Part shown: in pieces, positions 1-7,136 of the stretch | Numbering within the stretch: position 1 is the stretch's first letter | How the letters are laid out: every line of letters begins with the position of its first letter | Assembly (NCBI GenBank): GCA_934481445.1 | Contig: CAKSPC010000020.1 | Span: forward strand, 1 to 45,241 | From: an uncultured Oscillospiraceae bacterium | Lineage (GTDB): Bacteria; Bacillota; Clostridia; Oscillospirales; Ruminococcaceae | DNA: 45,241 bases | Direction of reading: 5' to 3' | Notes under the pieces: model-generated | Database searches by the model: none | Told to the model about the DNA's origin: nothing | The model's input: the letters and a program-made list of their open reading frames with translations, nothing else | Made by a program: the position numbers and the translations under genes

Positions 1-257
1 CCGAGGTGCTCCTGAGGGGTATTCCTGCCCGTGTATGTGGATGTCTGGAGAAACGTTACCTCTATCTGAAGCGGGGAGTTGGAAAGGCTGCGGAGTATCT
101 GCGTTTCCGTGGTTATCTTTGTCGGCATGAGGTTTAGTATCGCGATCTTAAGAGGTCGTATATCCTGATGGAGCGCACGGTGCTCCGTCATTACAAATAT
201 ATGCTCGTTTTCAAGTATACTCTGTGCGGGAAGCCCGTCAGCTATTTTTACAGGCAT
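1..257 (-). CDS. metA: Homoserine O-acyltransferase MetA, N-terminal part (cut by window edge)
   Basis: Only the first 85 codons lie in the window; the gene runs off the left edge. The visible residues begin [11 protein letters not shown] and contain [21 protein letters not shown] and [13 protein letters not shown], which match the conserved start of MetA (homoserine O-succinyl/acetyltransferase, glutamine-amidotransferase-like fold). The enzyme acylates homoserine in cytoplasmic methionine synthesis; in most Firmicutes the donor is acetyl-CoA, but the specificity residue is outside the window. The ATG at 257 is preceded by an AAAGGAAC ribosome site, and a consensus promoter lies upstream. 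No SAM riboswitch or T-box fits in the roughly 45-nt leader. Confidence 0.9.
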   Translation of the reverse strand, partial: MPVKIADGLPAQSILENEHIFVMTEHRALHQDIRPLKIAILNLMPTKITTETQILRSLSNSPLQIEVTFLQTSTYTGRNTPQEHL

Positions 258-308
258 TTCATCAGTTCCTTTCGCCCGCATTTGCGGGATGATTGTCGTA
301 TTATTACC

Positions 309-337
309 ATTATAATATAGTTATCATCTTTTGTCAA
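309..337 (-). promoter_or_regulatory. Promoter of metA
   Basis: On the minus strand there is a perfect TTGACA (332-337) and a perfect TATAAT (309-314) with 17-bp spacing. Transcription would start near 302, leaving a short leader of about 45 nt before the metA ATG at 257. Confidence 0.85.
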
Positions 338-420
338 GCCGTGGCTATTTTGGACGGGAAGACATTTTCGTCAAAATCACTGTTTTGGGGTAGATATTTT
401 GTATATGGTTAGATATTGTT

Positions 421-449
421 TTTTGAACGGAGTTGTGGTAAAATATAAT
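421..449 (+). promoter_or_regulatory. Likely promoter of the LRR protein gene
   Basis: A TATAAT hexamer lies at 444-449. Upstream, TTTTGA (421-426) gives 17-bp spacing and TTGAAC (423-428) gives 15 bp. Two copies of TAGATATT at 391-398 and 410-417, 19 bp apart, sit just upstream and could be regulator contacts. The -35 box is not consensus, so this is less certain than the divergent metA promoter. Confidence 0.5.
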
Positions 450-494
450 AAATGCCAAAAGAATTTTATGGCAAAAGCAAAAGGAGGATATTCT

Positions 495-2309
495 ATGGTA
501 AGAGAAAAAACAAACAAAGTTCTGTCATTCCTTATGGCAGCCGTTATGACGGCGGCGCTGTCCTGCGTTTTCTGCTTCGAAAGAGCACACGCGGAAACAA
601 GCGGCGACTGGGAATACACCGTCATTTCGGATACCGTTAACGTGACAGGATACACAGGCATCGACACGGCAATAACCGTTCCCTCTAAGATCGATGGCAA
701 GAGCGTTTATTCCGTAACCGGTCTGCGCGACAACCGCACAAAGTCCCGCATAACCGCCGTTACACTTTCCTCGGGTATTAAGGTGCTCGGCGAAGGCGTA
801 TTTAACGGATACACAGGGCTCACAAGAGTAAGCCTGCCCGAAACGCTGACATCCATCGGTTCCAACGCGTTCTACGGCTGCACCGCTCTCACAGGCATCA
901 CGCTCCCCACTTCCGTAACAAGCATCGGCGAGAGCGCATTCATGAACTGCACATCCCTCAGCAGCGCAGACCTTACCAGCCGCGCTTCGGAGATCCCTGC
1001 AAAGCTGTTTGACGGCTGCACAAAGCTCACTACCGTAACACTTCCGCTTTATATCACGGGTATCGGCGCAAATGCGTTCAACAACTGCAACAGCCTTACC
1101 ACCGTTGTTATCCCCGATGGCGTTAAGACCATCTCCGCAAACGCTTTCGCAAACTGCGCAAAGCTTACTAACATCAACATTCCCGCAGAACTCAAGACCA
1201 TCGAAGAGGCTGCGTTCATGGGCTGCTCTTCCCTGACATCCGTATTCTTCCCCAACAAGGTAAGAACCATCACGGACAGCGCATTCAAGAACTGCACAAG
1301 CCTCAAGGAGATCTTCGTTTCTCCCTCTGTTACAGTTATTCAGGCTAACGCATTCAGCGGATGCAGCAGCATGGAAAGAGCTATCTTCGGCGGCGCGTAT
1401 GTAAACATCACCAATGTTTTCGATGTTTCCACCTCCCCCGAGATATTCTACACAACCAAGTATGGTTCCACATGGAGCTCCTACTCCGGCGAAAAGACCG
1501 CATATAATGCTGTCGCTTCCATGACCATCTCCGGCAAGAACTCCCTCAACGAGGGCAAAAAGACAACTCTCACCGTAACCGCAAAGCCCGCAAGCAGCAG
1601 CTTCGGTGACATCTACTCCCTCACAAGCTCCAACATAAGCATCGCAACAGTAAGCAAGGATGGCCTTGTTACCGCAAGAAAGGCGGGCACAGTGACCATC
1701 ACCGCAACAAGCATCAACGGAACCACAGGCACATTAACCATCAACGTTGTTCCCGCGACACCCACTAAATTCACCGTTAAGCCCAAGTCCACAAGCTCCG
1801 TAGAGCTGAGCTGGAAGGATACCGGCGCAACAGGCTATTACATCTACCGCTCCACTTCCAAGAGCGGCAAATACAAGAAGATCGACACCGTTCTCACCAC
1901 AAGCTACACCGACAAGGGTCTTACCAAGGGCAAGACATACTACTACAAGGTTGCAGCTTATGTAACATCCGATGGTTCGAAGATCAAGTCCGCAAACACT
2001 GCAGTTAAGTCCGTAAGCGTTACTTCGCCCACACCCACAGGCGTAAGCGCTTCCAAGACAAAGAAGGGCGTTGCCACCATCAAGTGGTCCAAGTCCAGCG
2101 GCGCGGCAGGCTACGAGGTTTACATGGCTAGCTCCAAGAGCGGCAAGTACTCCCGCGTGACCACCATCAAGAGCGGCTCCACCCTCACCTACAAGAAAAC
2201 AGGCCTTACCGCAGGCAAGACCTACTATTTCAAGGTTCGCTCCTACATCGAGGTAAGCGGCAAGAAGGTTTACAGCCCCTACTCCACCATCGTAAAGGTT
2301 AAGGTATAA
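495..2309 (+). CDS. Secreted BspA-like LRR protein with Big2 and two fibronectin type III domains
   Basis: The protein is 604 residues from the ATG at 495, which has an AAAGGAGG site 7 bases upstream; an upstream in-frame TTG at 399 lacks one. A signal peptide (residues about 1-33: charged start, hydrophobic core, AHA-ET cleavage) is followed by BspA-type LRR_5 repeats at about 70-310 (recurring NAFxxCxxLTxVxLP units). A Big2-like Ig domain comes next at about 335-420 (VTARKAGTVTITATS), then two Fn3-like repeats at about 420-510 and 515-604 (GYYIYRSTSKSGKYKK; GYEVYMASSKSGKYSR). There is no LPXTG, SLH or membrane anchor, so it is probably released or held by its repeats. Its role is unknown; adhesion or surface binding is usual for the family. 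It is a single-gene unit between its own promoter and terminator. Confidence 0.85.
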   Translation: MVREKTNKVLSFLMAAVMTAALSCVFCFERAHAETSGDWEYTVISDTVNVTGYTGIDTAITVPSKIDGKSVYSVTGLRDNRTKSRITAVTLSSGIKVLGEGVFNGYTGLTRVSLPETLTSIGSNAFYGCTALTGITLPTSVTSIGESAFMNCTSLSSADLTSRASEIPAKLFDGCTKLTTVTLPLYITGIGANAFNNCNSLTTVVIPDGVKTISANAFANCAKLTNINIPAELKTIEEAAFMGCSSLTSVFFPNKVRTITDSAFKNCTSLKEIFVSPSVTVIQANAFSGCSSMERAIFGGAYVNITNVFDVSTSPEIFYTTKYGSTWSSYSGEKTAYNAVASMTISGKNSLNEGKKTTLTVTAKPASSSFGDIYSLTSSNISIATVSKDGLVTARKAGTVTITATSINGTTGTLTINVVPATPTKFTVKPKSTSSVELSWKDTGATGYYIYRSTSKSGKYKKIDTVLTTSYTDKGLTKGKTYYYKVAAYVTSDGSKIKSANTAVKSVSVTSPTPTGVSASKTKKGVATIKWSKSSGAAGYEVYMASSKSGKYSRVTTIKSGSTLTYKKTGLTAGKTYYFKVRSYIEVSGKKVYSPYSTIVKVKV

Positions 2310-2322
2310 CCGATACATAACG

Positions 2323-2354
2323 AAACGGTACCGAGCGATCGGTACCGTTTTTTT
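2323..2354 (+). terminator. Rho-independent terminator of the LRR gene
   Basis: An 11-bp perfect stem (2323-2333 with 2340-2350, AAACGGTACCG arms) with a 6-nt loop runs into a T tract (2348-2354), 13 nt after the stop codon. Confidence 0.9.
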
Positions 2355-2366
2355 GTAGGCATTAAC

Positions 2367-2402
2367 AGAAAACCTCCCCGTTGGAAATCCGTCGGGGAGG
2401 TT
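2367..2402 (-). terminator. Terminator of the P-type ATPase operon
   Basis: A 10-bp perfect stem (arms 2371-2380 and 2393-2402, AACCTCCCCG) is followed on the minus strand by TTTTCTGTT. It lies just downstream of the ATPase stop at 2423. Confidence 0.8.
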
Positions 2403-2422
2403 CGTTATTATGTGTTATGCTG

Positions 2423-4510
2423 TTACATAACGTCGCCGCTCTTGAGAAGCGGGGTCATGCTCTTCGCGCAAATTGCGATCGTAGAGCCGTTATGCAGCAG
2501 CGCGGACATCGACGGGGTTATCACGCCGAAAAATCCCAGCGCCAGCAGCGCCGTATTGAACACCAGAATAAAGCGGTAGTTCGAATTTATCCTCTGCATA
2601 AGCTGCTCGCTTAAGTTACGCAGCACCGCAAGCTCGGTAAGCTCCGCGCCTCTCAGCGTTATGTCAGCGGTTTCCTTTGCTATGTCGGAAGCGTCGCTCA
2701 TTGCCACGGAAACATCCGCCGCCGCAAGCGCGGGCGCGTCGTTTATTCCGTCGCCCACCATGATGACGCGGTGGCCGTCCGCCTTGAGCTTTTCGATGTG
2801 GCTGTGCTTATCCTCGGGGAGAACCTGCGCGTGCACCTCGGTTATGCCAAGCTGCTGCGCTATCTTTTCGGCCGCGGCTGCGCTGTCGCCCGTGAGCATT
2901 ACAACGTTTTCTATGCCGCCCTTTTTCATCAGCTCCACCGCCGGTGCCGCTTCGGGTCTGGGCGGGTCGTTTATACAGAGAACTCCCGCGAGTTCATCTC
3001 CGATCGCAAGGTAAATCACGGAGGACGCGCCTGCGTTTTCGTCTATGCGCGCCTGCTGCTCGTCGGTTATGACAATGCCCTCGTCCTCGCAGACGAAATG
3101 GCGGCTGCCGATAACGGCGCGCTCGCCGTGCAGCGTTGTCGCGATACCGTGGGCAACGATGTAGTTTACCTCGGCGTGCTCTTCCGCGTGGACTACGCCG
3201 CGCTTTTCCGCGCCCTTTACTATCGCCCTCGCCATGCTGTGCGGGAAATGCTCCTCAATGCAGGCTGCGGTTTTCAGCACCTCTTCCTCGGAATAACCGC
3301 CGAAAGGAATTACCTTGTCAAGCACGGGCTCGGCGTTGGTGAGAGTGCCCGTCTTATCAAAGACGATGGTATCCGCCGCCGCGAATGCTTCGAGGTACTT
3401 TCCGCCCTTGACGGTGATACTATGATCCGCCGCCTCGCGCAGCGCGGAAATCACCGCAATAGGCGCCGAGAGCTTTATCGCACAGGAATAATCCACCATC
3501 AGCAGCGAAACCGCCTTGGTAATGTTACCCGTAAACAGCAGCGTGAGCCCGAAGCCGAGGAAGCTGAACGGAACGATGCCGTCCGCAAGTCTTTCGGCGC
3601 GGCTCTGAATGCCCGCCTTGAGGTTTTCGGAACTGTCGATAAGCTCGATTATTTTCTGGATCTTCGTGTCGGAGCTTACTGCCCTAACTCTTACGACAAC
3701 GGAGCCTTCCTCCACAACTGTGCCCGCGAATACGGTGTCGTCCACGGACTTCATCACCGCCAGCGGCTCGCCGGTCATGGAAGATTCGTTTATGTATGCC
3801 TCGCCGTCGGTTATCTCGCCGTCGACGGGAATAACGCTGCCTGTTCTTACGCGTATCTTGTCGCCGACGTTTAGCTGCTTTATCGGGATAAGCACATCCT
3901 CGTCCCCGTTTGCGAGCCATACCTTGTCCGCCTTGACCGCAAGGCTGGATCTCAGCACCGCCTTTGTGCGTGCGTGGGTGTAGTCCTCCAGCAGAGAGGA
4001 TACGGACAGCATAAGCATGATGGTGGACGCCGTCTTGAAGTTGCGCTGTGCAAGGCACGCGGTTATCGACGCGGCGTCCAGCACCTCTACGGTGAGCCTG
4101 CCCTCGGAGAGGATGGAAAGTCCCTTTAATATGTACTTTGCACCGTTGTAGATAGTGAGTGCTGCGCGTAGCGGCGCGGGCAGCAGAAACTTCTTGGCAT
4201 AATGGGTGATGACAAGCTTTGCAAGGCCGTTCTTAAAATTATCGTCGATCTCCCTTGCGGCGTTGTCATCATGGATGGGGGTGAGGACCCTGAAATCAAG
4301 GCTCTTTACAAACCCGATGACCCTGCTCCTGCTGTCTTTTTTATAGCAGATAAGCAGACCGCCGTTTTCATAATGAACATCGGCGGACAGCACAAAAGAG
4401 TTAGCCTCGGTTAACTCTTTGATACGGCTTTCCAGCGACTTATCAAAAGCGTACGCCCCGAAGCGTACTCTAATGCGCCCGGGATTATCAGATATGATTC
4501 TGAAGCGCAT
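2423..4510 (-). CDS. P1B-like metal-transporting P-type ATPase lacking the CPC motif
   Basis: This 695-residue ion pump has all catalytic signatures: TGEP actuator loop (residues 246-249), phosphorylated Asp385 in DKTGTLTN, and a GDGINDAPAL hinge near residue 590. The N-terminal 80 residues resemble a degenerate HMA-like domain without a CxxC metal site. In the sixth-membrane-helix region, where P1B pumps carry CPC or SPC, it has SCA (342-344, context VDYSCAIKLSAP), and the usual HP motif of the nucleotide domain reads HS (FPHSMARAIV). The substrate is therefore not the standard Cu(I)/Zn(II) set; Mn(II), Fe(II) or another metal is possible. Its ATG overlaps the stop of the small upstream gene (TGATG), showing translational coupling. 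The operon diverges from a DtxR-like regulator with an operator-like palindrome between. Confidence 0.85.
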   Translation of the reverse strand: MRFRIISDNPGRIRVRFGAYAFDKSLESRIKELTEANSFVLSADVHYENGGLLICYKKDSRSRVIGFVKSLDFRVLTPIHDDNAAREIDDNFKNGLAKLVITHYAKKFLLPAPLRAALTIYNGAKYILKGLSILSEGRLTVEVLDAASITACLAQRNFKTASTIMLMLSVSSLLEDYTHARTKAVLRSSLAVKADKVWLANGDEDVLIPIKQLNVGDKIRVRTGSVIPVDGEITDGEAYINESSMTGEPLAVMKSVDDTVFAGTVVEEGSVVVRVRAVSSDTKIQKIIELIDSSENLKAGIQSRAERLADGIVPFSFLGFGLTLLFTGNITKAVSLLMVDYSCAIKLSAPIAVISALREAADHSITVKGGKYLEAFAAADTIVFDKTGTLTNAEPVLDKVIPFGGYSEEEVLKTAACIEEHFPHSMARAIVKGAEKRGVVHAEEHAEVNYIVAHGIATTLHGERAVIGSRHFVCEDEGIVITDEQQARIDENAGASSVIYLAIGDELAGVLCINDPPRPEAAPAVELMKKGGIENVVMLTGDSAAAAEKIAQQLGITEVHAQVLPEDKHSHIEKLKADGHRVIMVGDGINDAPALAAADVSVAMSDASDIAKETADITLRGAELTELAVLRNLSEQLMQRINSNYRFILVFNTALLALGFFGVITPSMSALLHNGSTIAICAKSMTPLLKSGDVM

Positions 4511-4755
4511 CAGTTATCACTTTCTTCCTCGTTAAGACCTGCCTGCTCCTTCGCTTCGTAGCAAAGATCCTGTGCCTCGTCCTTCATGCTCTGGAAAGCA
4601 GCCTTGGCGTCGTTTGTGAACTTCATGCCCTTTGCAAGACCTGTTACGGCGATCTCTCTCGTTTTCTTTGCGGTGACGATCTTCTTACCTACGATAACGC
4701 CTGCCGCACCTGCGACTACCAGCCAGAATTTTTCGTTTTTAAAGATGTTTTTCAT
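4510..4755 (-). CDS. Small single-span membrane protein coupled to the ATPase (DUF6110-like)
   Basis: The protein is 81 residues from the ATG at 4755, which has an AGGAGG site at 4764-4769; longer in-frame starts upstream fall in the promoter. It has a hydrophobic glycine/alanine stretch near the N-terminus (about residues 8-24, FWLVVAGAAGVIVG) and a charged helical C-terminal half rich in Lys, Glu and Ala. From memory it resembles DUF6110 proteins found next to metal P-type ATPases in Clostridia, which cannot be confirmed here. It is the first gene of a two-gene operon and overlaps the ATPase start by one base, so a regulatory or accessory subunit role for the pump is a reasonable inference. 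Confidence 0.65.
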   Translation of the reverse strand: MKNIFKNEKFWLVVAGAAGVIVGKKIVTAKKTREIAVTGLAKGMKFTNDAKAAFQSMKDEAQDLCYEAKEQAGLNEEESDN

Positions 4756-4809
4756 TTTGTTGTCCTCCTGTATTTTAATGCAGAGTGTTACTGTTCCTCT
4801 GTTATTCTG

Positions 4810-4838
4810 ATTATATCGCTTTTGCTCCAAATTGTCAA
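4810..4838 (-). promoter_or_regulatory. Promoter of the small protein/P-type ATPase operon
   Basis: Minus-strand TTGACA (4833-4838) and TATAAT (4810-4815) are both perfect with 17-bp spacing. It diverges from the DtxR operon promoter; the two -35 boxes are 36 bp apart, with an operator-like element between them. Confidence 0.9.
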
Positions 4839-4851
4839 GGCAAAAATTTCT

Positions 4852-4868
4852 GTTAGCAAATGGTTAAC
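4852..4868. promoter_or_regulatory. Operator-like inverted repeat between divergent promoters
   Basis: GTTAG-N7-TTAAC, whose reverse complement differs from the site at 4944-4959 mainly by one extra central base. It sits between the -35 boxes of two divergent promoters, so one bound dimer could affect both the ATPase and the DtxR operon. Assignment to the DtxR-like protein is inferred. Confidence 0.5.
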
Positions 4869-4874
4869 TTTTTG

Positions 4875-4903
4875 TTGACAAACAACAAAAACTGTGTTAT
4901 AAT
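4875..4903 (+). promoter_or_regulatory. Promoter of the DtxR-like/ABC operon
   Basis: Perfect TTGACA (4875-4880) and TATAAT (4898-4903) with 17-bp spacing. The expected start near 4910 leaves a leader of about 125 nt containing two further GTTAG/CTAAC palindromes. Confidence 0.9.
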
Positions 4904-4943
4904 CTTTTCAGTGTTGAAAAAACGCGTTATTTTTTAGCCGTGA

Positions 4944-4959
4944 GTTAACCATAGCTAAC
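4944..4959. promoter_or_regulatory. DtxR-box-like operator (GTTAA-N6-CTAAC)
   Basis: A 16-bp imperfect palindrome, GTTAACCATAGCTAAC, lies downstream of the predicted transcription start of the DtxR operon. It resembles the GTTAG/CTAAC half sites of DtxR/IdeR boxes and fits autoregulation by blocking elongation. Confidence 0.55.
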
Positions 4960-5005
4960 CGGTGTTTTCGTGAAAATTTTCGTTTGCTATTCACATTAGC
5001 TATAG

Positions 5006-5021
5006 GTTAGTTTATTCTAAC
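5006..5021. promoter_or_regulatory. DtxR-box-like operator (GTTAG-N6-CTAAC)
   Basis: A 16-bp palindrome with perfect 5-bp arms ends just before the GGAGG site of the DtxR-like gene. A further TTAGCTATAGGTTAG element (4996-5010) overlaps it, so two dimers could bind in tandem. Confidence 0.6.
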
Positions 5022-5035
5022 ATTTGGAGGAAACA

Positions 5036-5419
5036 ATGACATCGTCGGAGCTGAAATACCTTATAAAAATAAACGAGATGTACGACGGCACTGTGGGAAT
5101 ACGCCTTACCGCCATAGCCGCCGAAATGAACGTTACAAAGGTCAGCGTTTTCAAGGCGGCGGAGCGGCTGGAGCAGGACGGCTGCATCCGCCGCGACGAA
5201 AAGAACAGGGTCGTCGTAACGCAGCACGGGCGCGGGCAGCTCGCGAAATACAATATGCTTATATGCTGGCTTGGCGGACACCTTGAAATGAACTGCAAAG
5301 TGCCCGCGGATATCGCGCGGCACGACGCAATTGGCGCCGTGTGCGCATTCAGCGAGGAAAGCATTGCCGCGCTGACGGAATTCATAACAAAGCAAAAGGA
5401 GAACATACATGATAGATAA
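5036..5419 (+). CDS. DtxR/MntR-like winged-helix repressor with altered metal site
   Basis: The protein is 127 residues from the ATG at 5036 (GGAGG 6 bases upstream). An N-terminal winged helix (about 1-65, recognition helix near VTKVSVFKAAERLEQDG) is followed by a short DtxR-type dimerisation domain (about 66-115). The motif in which DtxR carries its metal ligands, DACxxEH, reads DAIGAVC here (97-103), so Cys, Glu and His are replaced by Ile99, Val102 and Cys103. The helix His just before it is Asn73. It may bind metal through Cys50, Cys77, Cys87 and Cys103, or sense something else. It is the first gene of the operon, overlaps the next gene by 11 nt, and is surrounded by its probable operators. 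Confidence 0.75.
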   Translation: MTSSELKYLIKINEMYDGTVGIRLTAIAAEMNVTKVSVFKAAERLEQDGCIRRDEKNRVVVTQHGRGQLAKYNMLICWLGGHLEMNCKVPADIARHDAIGAVCAFSEESIAALTEFITKQKENIHDR

Positions 5420-7136
5420 ACAGCTTCTGCGGCTTCTCGGAAGCAGCAGGAAATACATATTTTTTACGGTGGCTTCCATGGCGGTGGGGCTGCTAGCTAA
5501 CCTCGCGATAACCTCGGGGATATGTTGGGCGATATCCCTGCTTGCGGCAGGGACGGTGGCTTCCGCGTACATCGCCCCCGCGATATGCGGAGCGGTCGGT
5601 ATCGCCGTCAGATACGCCGCGGGCAGGACGACGGGATACCTTAAAGACCTGCTCGGAAGAAAGGCGAAAAAGGACCTGCGCGAAAAGACCTACGACAAGA
5701 TAGTCCGCCTTGGCGTAAGAAGCACCGACGGCATGAGCATTGCGGGGCTTACTCAGGTGGCGATGGAAGGCATTGAGCAGCTCGACCTGTATTATTCCTC
5801 CTACATACCGCAGTTTTTCTTTGCTATGCTCGCGCCGCTGATTCTGTTCGGCGTGACCGCAGGAATAGACGCTAAGGTAGCCGTGGTGCTGCTGTGCTGC
5901 GTGCCGCTCATCCCTGTTTCAATCATTGCGGTGTCTAAATACGCAAAGAAGATCTTCGCGAAATACTGGGGCAAATACACCTCCATGGGCGACAGTTTTC
6001 TCGACAGCGTTCAGGGTCTGCGCGAACTGAAAATATTCCGCGCCGACGCCGCCCGACACGAAAAAATGAACCAAAACGCCGAGGAATTCCGAAAGATAAC
6101 CATGAAGGTGCTTGTAATGCAGCTTGCAAGCACGACTATAATGGACATCGTCGCCTACGGCGGCGCGGGGGTCGGCATCGCCATTGCCGTGAGCGACGCG
6201 GCAAACAGCGCGATAACCCCCGTTGCGGCGCTGTTTCTGATACTTGTGGCGGTGGATTTCTTCCTGCCGCTGCGCGCATTCGGCTCGGCATTCCATATCG
6301 CAATGAACGGCGCAAGCGCGGGCAGGAAAATACTCTCCCTGCTGGAGCAGCCCGACCCCGTCTGGGGCGGGGAAACCCTCGCCGAAAGCGGGCTGAAGCT
6401 TGACAACATTACATTCAGCTACGACGGCAGCCGCGATATCCTGAAAAATGTCAGCATGGATCTCCCGAGCAGCGGAATGACCGCGATAGTCGGCGAAAGC
6501 GGCTGCGGAAAGTCTACCGTTGTCGGACTGCTTACGGGGGCGCTCCGCCCCGTTTCGGGCAGAGTTACCGCTGGCGGAAAGGAGCTCGAAACCCTCTCGC
6601 GGGAGGCGTACTACTCAAAGCTTGCAGTGGTAAGCTGCAATACATATGTTTTCAACACCACCGTCCGCGAGAACTTCATGCTTGCAAAAAAGGACGTAAC
6701 GGACGGCGAGATGATGTCCGCCCTCGAAAAGGTGAACCTTGCGGATTTCATCCGCGAAAACGGCGGGCTTGACCGCGAAATAACCGAGGACGCCGCGAAT
6801 ATTTCCGGCGGACAGAAACAGCGCCTTGCCCTTGCGGTAAATCTGGTGGCGGACAAGGATATCTACATATTTGACGAAGCCACCAGCAACATCGACATCG
6901 AGAGCGAAGCGGTGATAATGCAGAACATAAAATCCCTTTCGGAGAAGAAAAACGTTGTCGTTATCTCCCACAGGCTTGAAAACATCGTCCCCGCCGACAG
7001 GATATATTACATGGAAAGCGGAGAGGTGCGCGAATGCGGCACCCATGCGGAGCTTATGGACAGGCACGGCGGCTACGCCGCCCTCTACACGGCGCAGAAG
7101 AAGCTTGAAAACGGCTATACGGAGGTGGAAGCATGA
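5409..7136 (+). CDS. CydD-like half-size ABC exporter, first subunit
   Basis: This 575-residue protein has an N-terminal six-helix exporter domain (about 15-320) and a C-terminal ATPase with Walker A GESGCGKST near residue 361, signature ISGGQKQR near 463 and Walker B IYIFDEATSNID near 485. The fold and fusion order match CydDC-type transporters (thiol or heme-linked export). Its partner follows with a 4-nt ATGA overlap, which suggests a heterodimer. With the DtxR-like gene, a YgbA_NO protein and YbaN downstream, a role in iron, heme or nitrosative/thiol homeostasis is inferred. The substrate is not readable from sequence; cytochrome bd genes (cydAB) are absent from the window, so a strict CydD name is not justified. 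Confidence 0.8.
   Translation: MIDKQLLRLLGSSRKYIFFTVASMAVGLLANLAITSGICWAISLLAAGTVASAYIAPAICGAVGIAVRYAAGRTTGYLKDLLGRKAKKDLREKTYDKIVRLGVRSTDGMSIAGLTQVAMEGIEQLDLYYSSYIPQFFFAMLAPLILFGVTAGIDAKVAVVLLCCVPLIPVSIIAVSKYAKKIFAKYWGKYTSMGDSFLDSVQGLRELKIFRADAARHEKMNQNAEEFRKITMKVLVMQLASTTIMDIVAYGGAGVGIAIAVSDAANSAITPVAALFLILVAVDFFLPLRAFGSAFHIAMNGASAGRKILSLLEQPDPVWGGETLAESGLKLDNITFSYDGSRDILKNVSMDLPSSGMTAIVGESGCGKSTVVGLLTGALRPVSGRVTAGGKELETLSREAYYSKLAVVSCNTYVFNTTVRENFMLAKKDVTDGEMMSALEKVNLADFIRENGGLDREITEDAANISGGQKQRLALAVNLVADKDIYIFDEATSNIDIESEAVIMQNIKSLSEKKNVVVISHRLENIVPADRIYYMESGEVRECGTHAELMDRHGGYAALYTAQKKLENGYTEVEA

Noticed and set aside
258..420. SAM riboswitch or T-box for metA
   Set aside because: The promoter leaves a leader of about 45 nt, too short for either; no characteristic elements seen.
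399..494. Earlier TTG start for the LRR protein
   Set aside because: It lies upstream of the likely promoter -10 and has no ribosome site, while ATG 495 has a strong one and begins a normal signal peptide.
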